This document shows positions 46,001 through 54,792 of a stretch of 64,000 bases of DNA, piece after piece. The position numbers were made by a program, and so were the translations under genes. This stretch comes from Cohnella rhizoplanae (lineage in GTDB: Bacteria; Bacillota; Bacilli; Paenibacillales; Paenibacillaceae): positions 124,001-188,000 of the forward strand of contig NZ_CAOJCN010000008.1 in the NCBI RefSeq assembly GCF_948329515.1. Reading direction: 5' to 3'. Position 1 is the stretch's first letter. The number at the start of each line of letters is the position of its first letter. The notes below the pieces were generated by a model. That model did no database searches. It had not been told where the DNA came from and was given only the letters and a program-made list of their open reading frames with translations.

Positions 46001-47931
46001 AACGTCGCAATCGCGCCGTTCAGCGTCGTCTTTGCTGCGTCCAATTGCGCCTGCGTTCGATGCTCCGCATCGTCCGCATCCAGTTGCGCTGCGTCGATCG
46101 CCGACTGCAGTGCGTTCCTCGCGCTCGCGGAAGCTTGTCCGACGCTCGTCCCTGCCGGATGGTCCGCCAGCGCCTGCTCCGCCGTCAAGATCGCTGCATC
46201 CAGCGCCGCCGGGTTGCCGGCGGTCAGAATGTTGTTTATATTAATCGTCTTAACAACCTCGTTGCCTGCCGCGTCCTTCGCATAGACCGTATAAGTTCCA
46301 TTGCTCGCCGCATCGAACTTCGAGGTTGCCGTGATCGAGGCTCCCGCGCTCGCGAAGTCGGACACGGTCTTGCTCCCGGCCAGCCACTTCAGGAGACTGA
46401 GCGTATTGCCGCTGCCGTTGATCGAAGGTGCCACGGTGACGGTCACCGGATCGAATGTGTCGCTCGTCGGCGAAGGAGTTAGTGTCAGCCCGGGCGCTGC
46501 CGGCATGTTGACTTGGTGGGAGACGCTGGCAGAGTTAGCCGCCGCATAGTGACTATCTCCTTGATAACTAACGGACAAGTTACGGGCTCCTGTAGCCAAA
46601 GAAGTTGCCGAGTACGTCGCGGTTCCGCCGGCAAGCGAAGCGCTCCCCAGCACGGTGGCGCCGTCCTTAAATTCGACCGTGCCGGTCGGCGTCTCCATAT
46701 CGCCGGTTACCGTCGCCGTCAGCGTGACCGACTCCAGCTTGGTCGTAGGAGACGTCGGCGATACGCTAAGCGTTACCGCAGGCAAGAACTTTAATCGGGT
46801 CGGTACCTTTTGCGCTTGGTAGCCCCACGTCCAGATCAGTCCGTCGGCATCAATGGCGAACGACCTGGCTTCACCGGCGAAGACCGACACGAACTCTACC
46901 CGATTGCCGCTTTCCATTACAGTCCTCTTGCGCGGCGTTCCATTATCGGCCGTCGTGTCGTCCCCCAGTTGCCCCGACTCGTTAGTCCCCCAGCTCCAGA
47001 TGTCGCCTGCCGCATCTACGGCCAGCACGTGCCGGGTGCCGGCGGACAGCGATTTGAATTTGACAGTCGCGCCGTCCTCCTTAAGATCGCGGAGCTCAGG
47101 CACGGCAGTACCTGCTGTTCCCGAAGCGCCCCCATCTCCCAATTGGCCATCGCTGTTATTTCCCCCTGTCCAGATATGACTATCTGTATCCAGAGCGGTG
47201 TAAAGCATGTTGTCGTTGCCGCCAGTACCGCCTTGGCCCGTAGAGATCGCCTGGAACGTTTCCGGCAAACCGAACTCTGCCGGACTAGAGCCGATACTAT
47301 TAAGATCCCAATTCCAGAGCCGGTTGGACGTGTCGAGTGCGAGTGCGAACGTGGCACCGGCCGCTATGCGCTTGAAGGAGACAAAGCCCATTCCGTCCGT
47401 CACCGTCTGCTTCACCGGCGCTTCGCCGATCGCCCTTCCCCAGCCCCACAGCGAGCCGTGGCTATCGATGGCGAATCCGTTAAAGGCTGCCACAGCAATA
47501 GCTGTAAAGGTGACGTCTCCTCCTCCATCGGATACAGGAAGCTTGGTCCAAGCCGTCGCGTCGGATTGGCCGGCCCCGTTGCCCTGCGCGCCGAACACAT
47601 CTTCTCCGGTTATCCACAGATGATTGCTGGTATCGAGCGCCAGCGAGACCCTCCGTTCAATCTGCACATCCCGGAACGTTACGGGTGTTGCCCCGTTCAT
47701 CACGTCGATGCGCTTCGGCATACCGGAGGGCGCTAAAGTTCCGTCACCGAACGTGCTGTCGTTAGCGCCCCAAGCCCAAATATGCCCCGCAGCGTCAAGC
47801 GCGAGCGTCGCGTACGTTCCCGAAGACACGCTCTTGAACGTTAACCCGGTCGCCGCGTTCGCCTTGGGGGGGACGAATAGCGTACTGAAAACTAACAGGA
47901 ATGATAGTAGTGCGATCAATGATTTTTTCAA
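43078..47931 (-). CDS. Large SLH-anchored surface protein with RCC1 and FIVAR-like repeats
   Basis: A 1617-residue secreted wall protein. The signal peptide MKKSLIALLSFLLVFSTLFV ends at KANA; next come RCC1-like propeller repeats (about 27-380, GHIWAWG and similar), an Ig-like repeat domain (about 385-475), a domain with DAAGNEVVKTI, five near-identical 80-residue FIVAR-like helical repeats (about 570-965), further Ig-like modules and three SLH motifs at the C-terminus (about 1440-1615), which bind pyruvylated wall polymers. The start is TTG with AGGGAG six bases upstream. It probably serves adhesion or carbohydrate binding; no catalytic domain is seen. Confidence 0.85.
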   Translation of the reverse strand: MKKSLIALLSFLLVFSTLFVPPKANAATGLTFKSVSSGTYATLALDAAGHIWAWGANDSTFGDGTLAPSGMPKRIDVMNGATPVTFRDVQIERRVSLALDTSNHLWITGEDVFGAQGNGAGQSDATAWTKLPVSDGGGDVTFTAIAVAAFNGFAIDSHGSLWGWGRAIGEAPVKQTVTDGMGFVSFKRIAAGATFALALDTSNRLWNWDLNSIGSSPAEFGLPETFQAISTGQGGTGGNDNMLYTALDTDSHIWTGGNNSDGQLGDGGASGTAGTAVPELRDLKEDGATVKFKSLSAGTRHVLAVDAAGDIWSWGTNESGQLGDDTTADNGTPRKRTVMESGNRVEFVSVFAGEARSFAIDADGLIWTWGYQAQKVPTRLKFLPAVTLSVSPTSPTTKLESVTLTATVTGDMETPTGTVEFKDGATVLGSASLAGGTATYSATSLATGARNLSVSYQGDSHYAAANSASVSHQVNMPAAPGLTLTPSPTSDTFDPVTVTVAPSINGSGNTLSLLKWLAGSKTVSDFASAGASITATSKFDAASNGTYTVYAKDAAGNEVVKTININNILTAGNPAALDAAILTAEQALADHPAGTSVGQASASARNALQSAIDAAQLDADDAEHRTQAQLDAAKTTLNGAIATFNGLVIVAGNPAALDAAILTAEQALADHLEGTDVGQASASARNALQSAIDAAQDISDDAANQTQAQLDTAKTTLNGAIATFNGLVIVAGDPDVLDAAITTAEQTLADHPEGTGFGQASASARDALQTAIDAAQNVSDDATNQTQVQLDTATTTLNGAIATFNGLVIVAGDPAALDAAILTAEQALADHPAGTNVGQAPESARDALQSAIDAAQLDADDASHRSQAQLDAAKTTLNGAIATFNGLVIVAGDAAALNAAILTAEQALADHPEGAELGQASESVRSALQSAIDAAQAVSDDAANQTQTQLDTATTTLNDAISAFGLTVVGVVLNVPGAGLYGIGDTLAFTLTYRDEVNVAGMPRLALALGAGSVADTVYAEYTGATGVPTTSLSFKYTVPEGMVDEDGIALEGRLDLPAGAAVTLVAGGADALADFAVPETSGIRLIGQAPTLELSASDAPRTSADVAVTAAVYGEATAGNSLVKLNWLLGAHEIADFAGGAAGASILEPRAFTAQANGDYTVYAQDAAGNESVAVITISSIAYPVSTPGTTVELSPDGGVVVRVADSDIVKEIQPDGTVTERVELTDALMDRILEQLKNAGKPTVTLVIDDTERAVNVRFPADRLGEQLAVYPNLQYEVRLNDSSFLLQVDVLDLADLASRLGVDLKDMKVSMLTSQVIGPAKAELERLAGAKGMKLVGQAVDYRIMVTGGSRSIEVTDFGGTYMARAIVMASIGPGKSYTAVVYDPSVPSFSFVPAVLGTRSDDKQQMSMRTPHNSIYAIMETTKRSFDDLYGHWAKEDVELLASKLIVQGVSDTKFSPGGAITRAEFLTLLVRALGIRTDADATALSFVDVPSSAWYVSEVAAGVKAGLAKGLDADRFDPNGRVTREQMAVMLDHALPLAAVQGIESAAVSESVDFADANRISSWASAATRRVAEAGIVKGNADGRFEPQAYATRAEAAAMLKRFLLTVRFIDG
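45030..46235. repeat. Five 240 bp DNA repeats in the surface-protein gene
   Basis: The segment around GCCTGCTCCGCCGTCAAGAT recurs near 45210, 45445, 45690, 45925 and 46165, with a period of 240 bp (80 codons). The repeats encode ALDAAILTAEQALADHP-type FIVAR modules and are close enough in sequence to allow homologous recombination and copy-number change in frame. Confidence 0.85.
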
Positions 47932-48063
47932 GACGGTCTCCCTCTCTGATCCTGATTTATAGCTTTATAAATAGACATATTTCTAATAATACAACATCCC
48001 TATGAAAGATTTATGAAAGAATTTGACGTATTATAGACTCCACTACCGCTATATTTGAGGTCA

Positions 48064-48111
48064 TAAAAAATACTCCCTTCTATCTGCTAAACAACGCAGA
48101 TAGAAGGGAGT
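48064..48111 (-). terminator. Terminator of guaA
   Basis: A perfect 16 bp stem (ACTCCCTTCTATCTGC and its complement, 48072-48111) with an 8-base loop; the minus strand continues into ATTTTTT. Confidence 0.9.
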
Positions 48112-48135
48112 CGATTTTTGCTGATTCCCGTAAAC

Positions 48136-49677
48136 CTATTCCCACTCGATCGTCGCCGGCGGCTTCGACGTGATGTCGTAGACGACGCGGTTGACGTCCC
48201 GCACTTCGTTGACGATGCGCACGGAGATCTTCTCGAGTACGTCCCACGGGATGCGCGCCCAGTCGGCGGTCATGCCGTCGATCGAGGTGACGGCGCGGAT
48301 GCCGACGGTGTAAGAATACGTACGTCCGTCGCCCATGACGCCGACGCTCTTCATGCCGGGCAGCGCGGTGAAGTACTGCCAGATCTCGCGGTCGAGCCCG
48401 GCCTTGGCGATCTCGTCGCGCAGGATCGCGTCGGATTCGCGGACGATCTCCAGCTTGTCCTCGGTGACCTCGCCCAGCACGCGGATCGCCAGACCCGGAC
48501 CCGGGAACGGCTGGCGCCAGACGATCGCGTCAGGCAGGCCCAGCTCGGCGCCGACCTTGCGCACCTCGTCCTTGAACAGCGCCTTGAGCGGCTCGACGAG
48601 CTTGAACTTCATGTCCTCCGGCAGGCCGCCGACGTTGTGGTGCGACTTGATCGTCTGCGCGGTCGCCGTGCCGCTCTCCACGATGTCGGTGTAGAGCGTG
48701 CCCTGCGCCAGGAAGGCGAAGTCGTCGAACTTCGCGGACTCCTCCTCGAAGACGCGGATGAAGTCGCCGCCGATGATCTTGCGCTTCTGCTCGGGATCGC
48801 TGACGCCCCGCAGGTTGCCCAGGAAGCGAGCGCTCGCGTCGATCTTGACGACGTTCATATCGAACTTGCCGACGAACGTCTCCATGACGCTCTCGGCTTC
48901 GCCCTTGCGCAGCAGGCCGTGGTCGATGAACATGCAGGTGAGCTGATCGCCGATCGCGCGGTGGATGAGCGCCGCGACGACGGACGAGTCGACGCCGCCG
49001 GACAGCGCGCACAGTACCTTCTGGTCGCCGACCTCGCGCTTGATCTCCTCGATCATGTCCTCGATGAACGACTCCATGCTCCAGTCGCCCTTGCAATCGC
49101 AGATATTATAAAGGAAATTGCGAATCATCTCGTTGCCGTAAACGGAGTGGCGAACCTCCGGGTGAAACTGCACGGCGTACAGACGTCGCTCCGCGTGGCT
49201 CATGGCCGCGACCGGCGCATGCGGCGTGCTGGCGTCGACGCGGAAGCCCGCAGGCAGCTCGGTGACGTGGTCGCCATGGCTCATCCAGACGGTCTGGCGC
49301 GTCTCGAGATCGCGGATCAGATGCGAATCGGCGACGAAGTCGACGTCGGACTTGCCGTACTCGCGCTTGGACGCAGGTTCGACCTTGCCGCCCTGCTGAT
49401 GGGTAATGAGCTGCATGCCGTAGCAGATGCCGAGGATCGGGATGCCAAGCTCGTAGACGCCCGGATCGACGGAAGGCGCGCCCTCCGCGTAGACGCTGGC
49501 CGGACCGCCGGAGAATACGATGCCCTTGGGCTTCAACGCGCGAAGCTTGTCCGCGGGGGTGTTGTGGGGGAGCAGTTCGCTGTACACGCCGAGATCGCGG
49601 ATCCGCCTGGCGATGAGCTGGTTATACTGGCCGCCGAAGTCGAGAACCACGATCATTTCATGCTCATGATTAGTCAC
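48136..49677 (-). CDS. guaA: GMP synthase (glutamine-hydrolysing)
   Basis: A 513-residue enzyme converting XMP to GMP. The glutaminase domain has Cys85 in [10 protein letters not shown] and His/Glu in FHPEVRHS; the ATP pyrophosphatase has [16 protein letters not shown]; the C-terminus has [30 protein letters not shown] at 49677 is chosen because it gives the Bacillus-type length of 513 and follows AGGAGG by 13 bases; an ATG at 49713 lies upstream of that site. The leader (about 49706-49748) holds a GGCGGGC-based stem-loop that does not hide the ribosome site. Confidence 0.95.
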   Translation of the reverse strand: MTNHEHEMIVVLDFGGQYNQLIARRIRDLGVYSELLPHNTPADKLRALKPKGIVFSGGPASVYAEGAPSVDPGVYELGIPILGICYGMQLITHQQGGKVEPASKREYGKSDVDFVADSHLIRDLETRQTVWMSHGDHVTELPAGFRVDASTPHAPVAAMSHAERRLYAVQFHPEVRHSVYGNEMIRNFLYNICDCKGDWSMESFIEDMIEEIKREVGDQKVLCALSGGVDSSVVAALIHRAIGDQLTCMFIDHGLLRKGEAESVMETFVGKFDMNVVKIDASARFLGNLRGVSDPEQKRKIIGGDFIRVFEEESAKFDDFAFLAQGTLYTDIVESGTATAQTIKSHHNVGGLPEDMKFKLVEPLKALFKDEVRKVGAELGLPDAIVWRQPFPGPGLAIRVLGEVTEDKLEIVRESDAILRDEIAKAGLDREIWQYFTALPGMKSVGVMGDGRTYSYTVGIRAVTSIDGMTADWARIPWDVLEKISVRIVNEVRDVNRVVYDITSKPPATIEWE

Positions 49678-49776
49678 TGGTTGAACAGAGCCTCCTAAAG
49701 GTTGGGCGGGCATCGGCGTCGGTCGTTGCTGCGACGGACGCCCGCCTCATGCCGGATACGCAAATCGATTGTTGTA

Positions 49777-49806
49777 ATTATAGCTTCGCCGCTTCGACAG
49801 CGTCAA
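49777..49806 (-). promoter_or_regulatory. Promoter of guaA
   Basis: TTGACG (49801-49806), 18 bases and TATAAT (49777-49782) on the minus strand, about 100 bases before the GTG start. No purine riboswitch fold is seen in this leader. Confidence 0.75.
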
Positions 49807-49832
49807 GGCGATTCGACCTTTTGCGGAAGCGG

Positions 49833-50306
49833 CTAGGCGCCCCCTTCGCGCGCCGCCGCGAGAACCGCTTCGGCATGGCCCTTCACCCGCACGTTCCGCC
49901 ATTCGCGGCGCAGAATGCCGGCCTCGTCGATGAGAAACGTCGAACGCACGACGCCCATGTATTCTCTGCCGTACAGCTTCTTGAGCCGCCAGACGCCGTA
50001 TAATTCTGCCGTCCGGTGGTCTGGATCCGACAGCAGCAAGAACGGCAAGCCGAATTTGTCCGCGAATTTGCGATGCGCCGTGAGGTCGTCAGGACTGATC
50101 CCCAGCACGACGGCGCCGGATTCGCCGAACGCCGGATGGGCGTCGCGGAAGTCGCACGATTCCTGCGTGCAGGTCGGCGTATTGTCCTTCGGATAAAAAT
50201 AAAGCACGACCTTGCGGCCGCGATATTGGCTCAGACGGACGGGACCCTCCGCGCTCTCCAGCTCGAAATCCGGCGCGGGCGAACCGACTTGAAGCGATGC
50301 TTCCAC
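49833..50306 (-). CDS. bcp: Bcp-type thiol peroxidase (peroxiredoxin)
   Basis: A 157-residue peroxiredoxin reducing peroxides. TPTCTQESCDFRD carries the peroxidatic Cys46 and the nearby resolving Cys51, spaced as in two-cysteine Bcp/PrxQ. VVLYFYPKDNTP and RSTFLID are family blocks. The start is GTG with AAGGAG eight bases upstream. Unlinked in function to its neighbours. Confidence 0.93.
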   Translation of the reverse strand: MEASLQVGSPAPDFELESAEGPVRLSQYRGRKVVLYFYPKDNTPTCTQESCDFRDAHPAFGESGAVVLGISPDDLTAHRKFADKFGLPFLLLSDPDHRTAELYGVWRLKKLYGREYMGVVRSTFLIDEAGILRREWRNVRVKGHAEAVLAAAREGGA

Positions 50307-50410
50307 TTGCTTCTCTCCTTTTAATCTACAGGTCTCCCCATAGCGTAGCAGATGTTGTTAACGGAGTAAAAGCATGTCGGCGGGCGCGCGGCAATTGACG
50401 TTATTTCCCG

Positions 50411-50464
50411 GGAAAAGAATAACCGGATTCGCCACCCCTCGCGGGCTTGGCGAATCCGGTTATA
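50411..50464 (-). terminator. Terminator of the sugar operon
   Basis: ATAACCGGATTCGCCA and its perfect complement (16 bp, 50419-50464) flank a 13-base loop; the minus strand continues TTCTTTTCC. It lies 20 bases after the GH36 stop. Confidence 0.85.
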
Positions 50465-50483
50465 GGGCGGCTTCCCGCGCAGA

Positions 50484-52661
50484 TCAAGGGGTTTCGGCGT
50501 TCGAAAGTTCAATGTCGAGGCTGCATTCGCCCTTGTCTGCCGGCAATTCGACGGTGTAAAATCGCGATCCGGCCTCTTGAACTTCGACATCCTCGCCGTC
50601 CAGCAGCGCAGATGCCGGCACCCTGTCGGACACGAAGCCGAACGGCCCGCCGCCCTCGCGGACCCGGATACGGATATGGCCGCGGCTGTCTTCGACACAA
50701 GATAGCACCGCGTGCGAACCCGCGAACTTGTCGAGCCGGCCCAGCGGCGCGAACCCGCTCGTCATCGGCACGACGGTCCAGATCGCGCACTCGCCCGGCG
50801 CAAGGCTCAGCGGGACCGATTCGCCGCGGCCGACGATATCGGCATGGCCGGAGCCGTGCGCGTGCACGGCGAAGCGTTCGCCGCTCAAGCCCGGCACGTC
50901 GCCCGGTCCGACAGCGGCTTCCATGCCGCCCGCCTCCGCGTCGATCCGGAAGATCGCCACCACGCCCGCGCCCCCGGTCGTATTCCACAGCTTCAGCGGC
51001 AGCGCTTCCCGCGTCGGATCCCGGAGCAGGCAGTCCGGAGCCGGGACCGCCACCCTGTCGCAGCGAAGCAGCGTGCCGTCGCGGTAGGCGAGCGGCCGCA
51101 GCAGCGCGACATCCGTCTGTCCGGGGGGATCGCTCACGTAGACCGGTCCGCCGCTGATCGCACGGAGCAGCGCGCCGGCGCGCGCATCCTGGTGCTCGGA
51201 CCAGAACATGTCCCAGTCGCCCCAGTAGAATGCGCCGTGCCAATAGGAATTGTATGCATTCTGGAGCGCATGCTCCGCGAAGCCCCGCAGGTCCTGCGGC
51301 ACGAAATCGTCGCTGCTGCGGGATACGGCGGACTTGGGCCGGTGCCAGACGTTCTCGGCGGCCATGCCCATGCAGTTGATCAATGCCGAATCGAAGTGAA
51401 GCGCGACGGAAGCCTCCAGCGAGGCATGCGCGGCAGACGCGGCGTCGCCGTAAGCGTACGCGCCCTCCCAGAAGTTCGACGTCGCGCTCTGGCTGTCGAC
51501 CTTCACGAAGTCGACGCCCTGCCGGGCCAGCCAGCCGTGCCACCCGTGCCAGAATCCGAACGCCTCGCCGGGCTCCGGCGAAGGCAGCAGCTGTCCGCGG
51601 GCGTTCGTCCGCAAGGAGCGGCTGTAGGCGCGCGCCTCGTCGCTCGACGGGTCGATCCCGCCCCAGTAGCCGGCGATCGTATGCCATACGCCCACGTGCG
51701 CGACGCCGAACCGGTTTTTCAGCGCGTCGACCGTACGTCCGAGTCCCCCGGGGAACTTCGCCGCGTCCGCCTCGAACCGGGCCAGTTTGCCGTCGCGCAC
51801 GTCCGACCAGCCGTCGTCGATCATAAACCAGCCGGCGGGTACGCCTAGACGCTGAAGCTCTTCCGCTTTTTGCAGCAGCCCTTCTTCATGGACCCGATGG
51901 TAAAAGGCGTCCCAGCTGCACCATCCGACCTTGTCCAGGAGGGGCGGATACGTCTTGTCCTTGCGCAGCATCCCGGGCTTTCCGAGCGACTCGGCAGCCG
52001 CGGCGGCGTGGCGTTCGACCATCGCGTACGGATCTTCGCCCTCGCCCAGCACGAACGCCAGCGTATGGATCCGCGTCAGTCCGCTCTGTCCCGGACTCAG
52101 CCGCAGCGAGACGCCGGACGCCCAGCCGGACGCGTCGGCTCTGACCGCGCCGCCGCTGACGGGCAGCAATTGCGCGTAGCGGTCGTTCCCGCCGCACAGC
52201 AGCAACTGCGTGCGGTCCGGAATCTCCGTCCAGTCCGTGCCGAAGGCAGGCCGCGTCCACCAGTCTTTGTGCTGGTAAACGGCCATCCACCGGCCCGGCT
52301 GGCCGCTAGCGCCCAGCCGGATCTCGACGGCGCCGGACACGGCGAACGTCCGCTGGCGTCCGAACGCGCTGTCGTTCGCCAGCGCGGCCTCGATATGTCC
52401 CGTCACGCAGTCTCCCGCGTTCCGCAGGATGAGCGTCACGCTGGCGCGGGCGGCTTCGTCAGCGAAGACGTATCTCGCCTCGCCGTTTAGATTTGCGTCG
52501 TTATCCGTCGAAGCGGACGTATCCACGGTATTAGGCGAGAGCTGCAGCTCTACTGTCCCTCCGCCCGGATCGGCCAGCTTCACGCTGCAGCGCACAAGCC
52601 CGGCGTCCAGACCCGGACCGGAGCCGGAACCCGCCTTGCGCATCCATTCGAACCACATCAT
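50484..52661 (-). CDS. GH36 / raffinose-synthase-like alpha-galactosidase
   Basis: A 725-residue cytoplasmic clan GH-D enzyme. The barrel begins near VGWCSWDAFYHRV and MIDDGWSDV; the likely nucleophile is the Asp in VDFVKVDSQ, with a later acid/base candidate in SRSSDDF. This layout is that of the Sip1/raffinose-synthase branch of GH36, whose bacterial members hydrolyse alpha-galactosides. N- and C-terminal beta domains flank the barrel. AAGGAGGG lies just before two adjacent ATGs (52661 and 52658); either may be used. Last gene of the sugar block, 39 bases after the ROK kinase stop. Confidence 0.85.
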   Translation of the reverse strand: MMWFEWMRKAGSGSGPGLDAGLVRCSVKLADPGGGTVELQLSPNTVDTSASTDNDANLNGEARYVFADEAARASVTLILRNAGDCVTGHIEAALANDSAFGRQRTFAVSGAVEIRLGASGQPGRWMAVYQHKDWWTRPAFGTDWTEIPDRTQLLLCGGNDRYAQLLPVSGGAVRADASGWASGVSLRLSPGQSGLTRIHTLAFVLGEGEDPYAMVERHAAAAAESLGKPGMLRKDKTYPPLLDKVGWCSWDAFYHRVHEEGLLQKAEELQRLGVPAGWFMIDDGWSDVRDGKLARFEADAAKFPGGLGRTVDALKNRFGVAHVGVWHTIAGYWGGIDPSSDEARAYSRSLRTNARGQLLPSPEPGEAFGFWHGWHGWLARQGVDFVKVDSQSATSNFWEGAYAYGDAASAAHASLEASVALHFDSALINCMGMAAENVWHRPKSAVSRSSDDFVPQDLRGFAEHALQNAYNSYWHGAFYWGDWDMFWSEHQDARAGALLRAISGGPVYVSDPPGQTDVALLRPLAYRDGTLLRCDRVAVPAPDCLLRDPTREALPLKLWNTTGGAGVVAIFRIDAEAGGMEAAVGPGDVPGLSGERFAVHAHGSGHADIVGRGESVPLSLAPGECAIWTVVPMTSGFAPLGRLDKFAGSHAVLSCVEDSRGHIRIRVREGGGPFGFVSDRVPASALLDGEDVEVQEAGSRFYTVELPADKGECSLDIELSNAETP

Positions 52662-52700
52662 GCTTCCCTCCTTCATGCCGTTAAACATGTCCGATCAGTC

Positions 52701-53675
52701 TTACGGCTCCAGCGCGTGCATCGCGACGGACAGGCTCGCCGCGTCCCCGACGTTCTCGCGCAGCTGCGACGGCAAGATCCTGCAAGCCGCCAGCGACCGG
52801 GGCAGCGCCTCGCGCCGCAGCGTCTCCAGCACGATCGGCGCCAGCAGCGGCTCCTGACGGGCATAGATGCTGCCGATGACGATCGCCTCCGGATTCAGCA
52901 TGTCCACCATCATTGCCAGCCCTCTGCCCAGCTCGATTCCCGTGACGCGGACGACGAGCCGCGCGAGCTCGTCGCCTTCGTGCGCGGCCTCGAAGATCCG
53001 GCGCGCCGTCAACCCCCCGGCGTCGGCGGCGTCGATCGTCAGCGCCGTTTTCTTGCCGCCCTGCGCCCATTCCTCGGCCATGCCGATCGCCAGCCTCGCC
53101 ATGCCGCCGCCGCTGCAGAAGCCCTCGAAGGAGCCGGGCTTGCCATAGCCGAGCGGACCTTCGTCGCGCATGCGAATATGGCCGACTTCGCCGGCCATGT
53201 CGTTGGCGCCCGTATACAGGCGTCCGTTCAGGATGAGCCCTGCGCCCATGCCGGTGCCGAAGGTCAGGAACGCCATATGGCGCGTGCCCCTTCCTGCCCC
53301 CCAGCGCCATTCGGCCAGCGCGCAGGCGTTGGCGTCGTTCTGCAGCGCCGCCGGCACGCCGAACCGCCCGCGCAGCGGCGTCAGCACGTCGATGCCGTCC
53401 CAGCCGGGCAGGTTGGGCGGCGACAGTACGAGTCCGGCTTCGCTATCCAGCGGCCCGCCGCAGCTGACGCCGACGGCGTCCGGCCGGGCTGCCGCACCTT
53501 GTTCCGACAGCAGCGCCTCGAGCGCCGCCATCAAGGCCGCCATCGTCTCCTCGGGCGACGATGGCGTGGGAAAGCTCGTTTTCCCCATAATATCGATCCC
53601 GCTCTCGGACGCCTCCCCGATGACGGCCGAGCACTTCGTGCCTCCGATATCCAGACCGCCGAGCAACCGCCTCAT
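52701..53675 (-). CDS. ROK-family sugar kinase
   Basis: A 324-residue ROK protein. Phosphate-binding LDIGGTKCSAV, the catalytic Asp in LQNDANACALAEW, GTGMGAGLI and the EVGHIRM metal/sugar motif are present. The usual CxCGxxGCxE zinc motif is replaced by YGKPGSFEGFCSGGG, so it belongs to a zinc-less subgroup and may not be a typical glucokinase. No helix-turn-helix is present, so it is a kinase and not a repressor. ATG at 53675 overlaps the SIS gene stop by four bases, indicating coupling. Confidence 0.85.
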   Translation of the reverse strand: MRRLLGGLDIGGTKCSAVIGEASESGIDIMGKTSFPTPSSPEETMAALMAALEALLSEQGAAARPDAVGVSCGGPLDSEAGLVLSPPNLPGWDGIDVLTPLRGRFGVPAALQNDANACALAEWRWGAGRGTRHMAFLTFGTGMGAGLILNGRLYTGANDMAGEVGHIRMRDEGPLGYGKPGSFEGFCSGGGMARLAIGMAEEWAQGGKKTALTIDAADAGGLTARRIFEAAHEGDELARLVVRVTGIELGRGLAMMVDMLNPEAIVIGSIYARQEPLLAPIVLETLRREALPRSLAACRILPSQLRENVGDAASLSVAMHALEP

Positions 53676-54304
53676 GGGAAAAACGCCTCCTCGAGCATGA
53701 TGCACAGCGCGTGATAAATCGGCAGATGCCGCTCCTGGATGTCCGGCGTCCGGTCGTAGGGCACGCGGATCGCGACGTCGCACAACGCCGCCAGCTTGCC
53801 GCCACCTCGTCCGGTAAAGGCAATCGTCGCCAGTCCCAGCGACTTGGCGACCTGAACCGCGCGCACCACGTTGGCCGAGTTGCCGGACGTGCTGAACACC
53901 GCCAGCGTATCCTCCGGCCTCCCGTAACCATATACTTGCTGCGCGAACACCATGTCCGCCGCCACGTCGTTGATATACGCCGTCGCCAGCGCCGATTGGC
54001 TCACCAGCGAGATCGCGGGCAGCGCGCCCTGGAGCCGGTCGGCCAGGTACGCGCCATCCTCCTCGCCCCAGATCGCGAGCCTCTCCCGTTCGCCGGCGCC
54101 CAGACGGCGAGGCGACATGAAGCCCTTCATGAGCTCGCCCACCACGTGCTCGCAGTCCGCGGCGCTGCCGCCGTTGCCGGCCAGCAGCATCTTGCCGCCC
54201 CGCGCGAACGAAGACCGCGCCGCTTCGTACGCCGCCTCGACATCCGCCCGGCACACGGCCAGCTCCGGATACTTAGCGATCAGTTCCTCCAATGTCCGGC
54301 TCAA
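53672..54304 (-). CDS. SIS-domain phosphosugar isomerase, GmhA-like
   Basis: A 210-residue protein with one SIS fold: LLAGNGGSAADCEHVVGEL, VFSTSGNSANVVRAVQVA and the C-terminal ERHLPIYHALCIMLE, the pattern of sedoheptulose-7-phosphate isomerases (GmhA/DiaA group). TTG at 54304 is chosen because TGGAGG lies eight bases upstream, giving MSRTLEELIAKYPEL; upstream ATGs lie in or before that site. Coupled to the ROK kinase by an ATGA overlap. GmhA-like proteins also act on other ketose phosphates, so the substrate is open. Confidence 0.8.
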   Translation of the reverse strand: MSRTLEELIAKYPELAVCRADVEAAYEAARSSFARGGKMLLAGNGGSAADCEHVVGELMKGFMSPRRLGAGERERLAIWGEEDGAYLADRLQGALPAISLVSQSALATAYINDVAADMVFAQQVYGYGRPEDTLAVFSTSGNSANVVRAVQVAKSLGLATIAFTGRGGGKLAALCDVAIRVPYDRTPDIQERHLPIYHALCIMLEEAFFP

Positions 54305-54361
54305 GCGCGGCACCTCCATTCCATTCATTTAATACAGCCGCCGGCCCTGCTCACCAGTGCC

Positions 54362-54749
54362 ATAGCGGAACTTTTTTCCGCTATCACACTAGCCAGCCTC
54401 GCTCACCGGCACCATTAGCGGAACTTTTTTCCGCTATCGCATCCGCCAGCCCCGCTCGCCGAGGCCATAGCGGATCTTTTTTCCGCTATCGCACCCGCCG
54501 GCCCCGCTCGCCGACGCCATAGCGGAACTTTTTTCCGCTATCACACTAGCCAGCCTCGCTCGCCGACGCCATAGCGGAACTTTTTTCCGCTATCGCATCC
54601 GCCAGCCCCGCTCGCCGAGGCCATAGCGAATCTTTTTTCCGCTATCGCACCTCGCCAGCCTCGCTCACCAGCACCTAGCGGAACTTTTTTCCGCTATCAC
54701 ACCCGCCGGCCCCGCTCGCCGACGCCGTAGCGGAACTTTTTCCGCTATC
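54362..54749. repeat. Tandem array D: eight 52 bp units upstream of the SIS gene
   Basis: Palindromes ATAGCGGAA-CTTTT-TTCCGCTAT start at 54362, 54415, 54467, 54519, 54571, 54623, 54675 and 54727. The spacer is about 28 bases (CGCACCCGCCGGCCCCGCTC type). The same 9 bp arms occur in array C. The array fills the 488-base gap between the GH38 stop and the SIS start; flanks show nothing else. Confidence 0.92.
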
Positions 54750-54792
54750 GCACCCGCCGGCCCCGCTTACCGGCGCCTTTTCCCGCATCAAA

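Noticed and set aside
49706-49748. Leader stem of guaA as a purine riboswitch
   Set aside because: It is a simple GC-rich hairpin; the three-way junction and conserved TCTACC/GACTA strands are absent.
50321-50698. 125-residue minus-strand open frame overlapping the GH36 3' end
   Set aside because: It spans a strong terminator and overlaps a real gene; composition is not protein-like.
24558-54749. Arrays considered as CRISPR
   Set aside because: Spacers between palindromes are near-identical within an array, not unique, and no cas genes are present.
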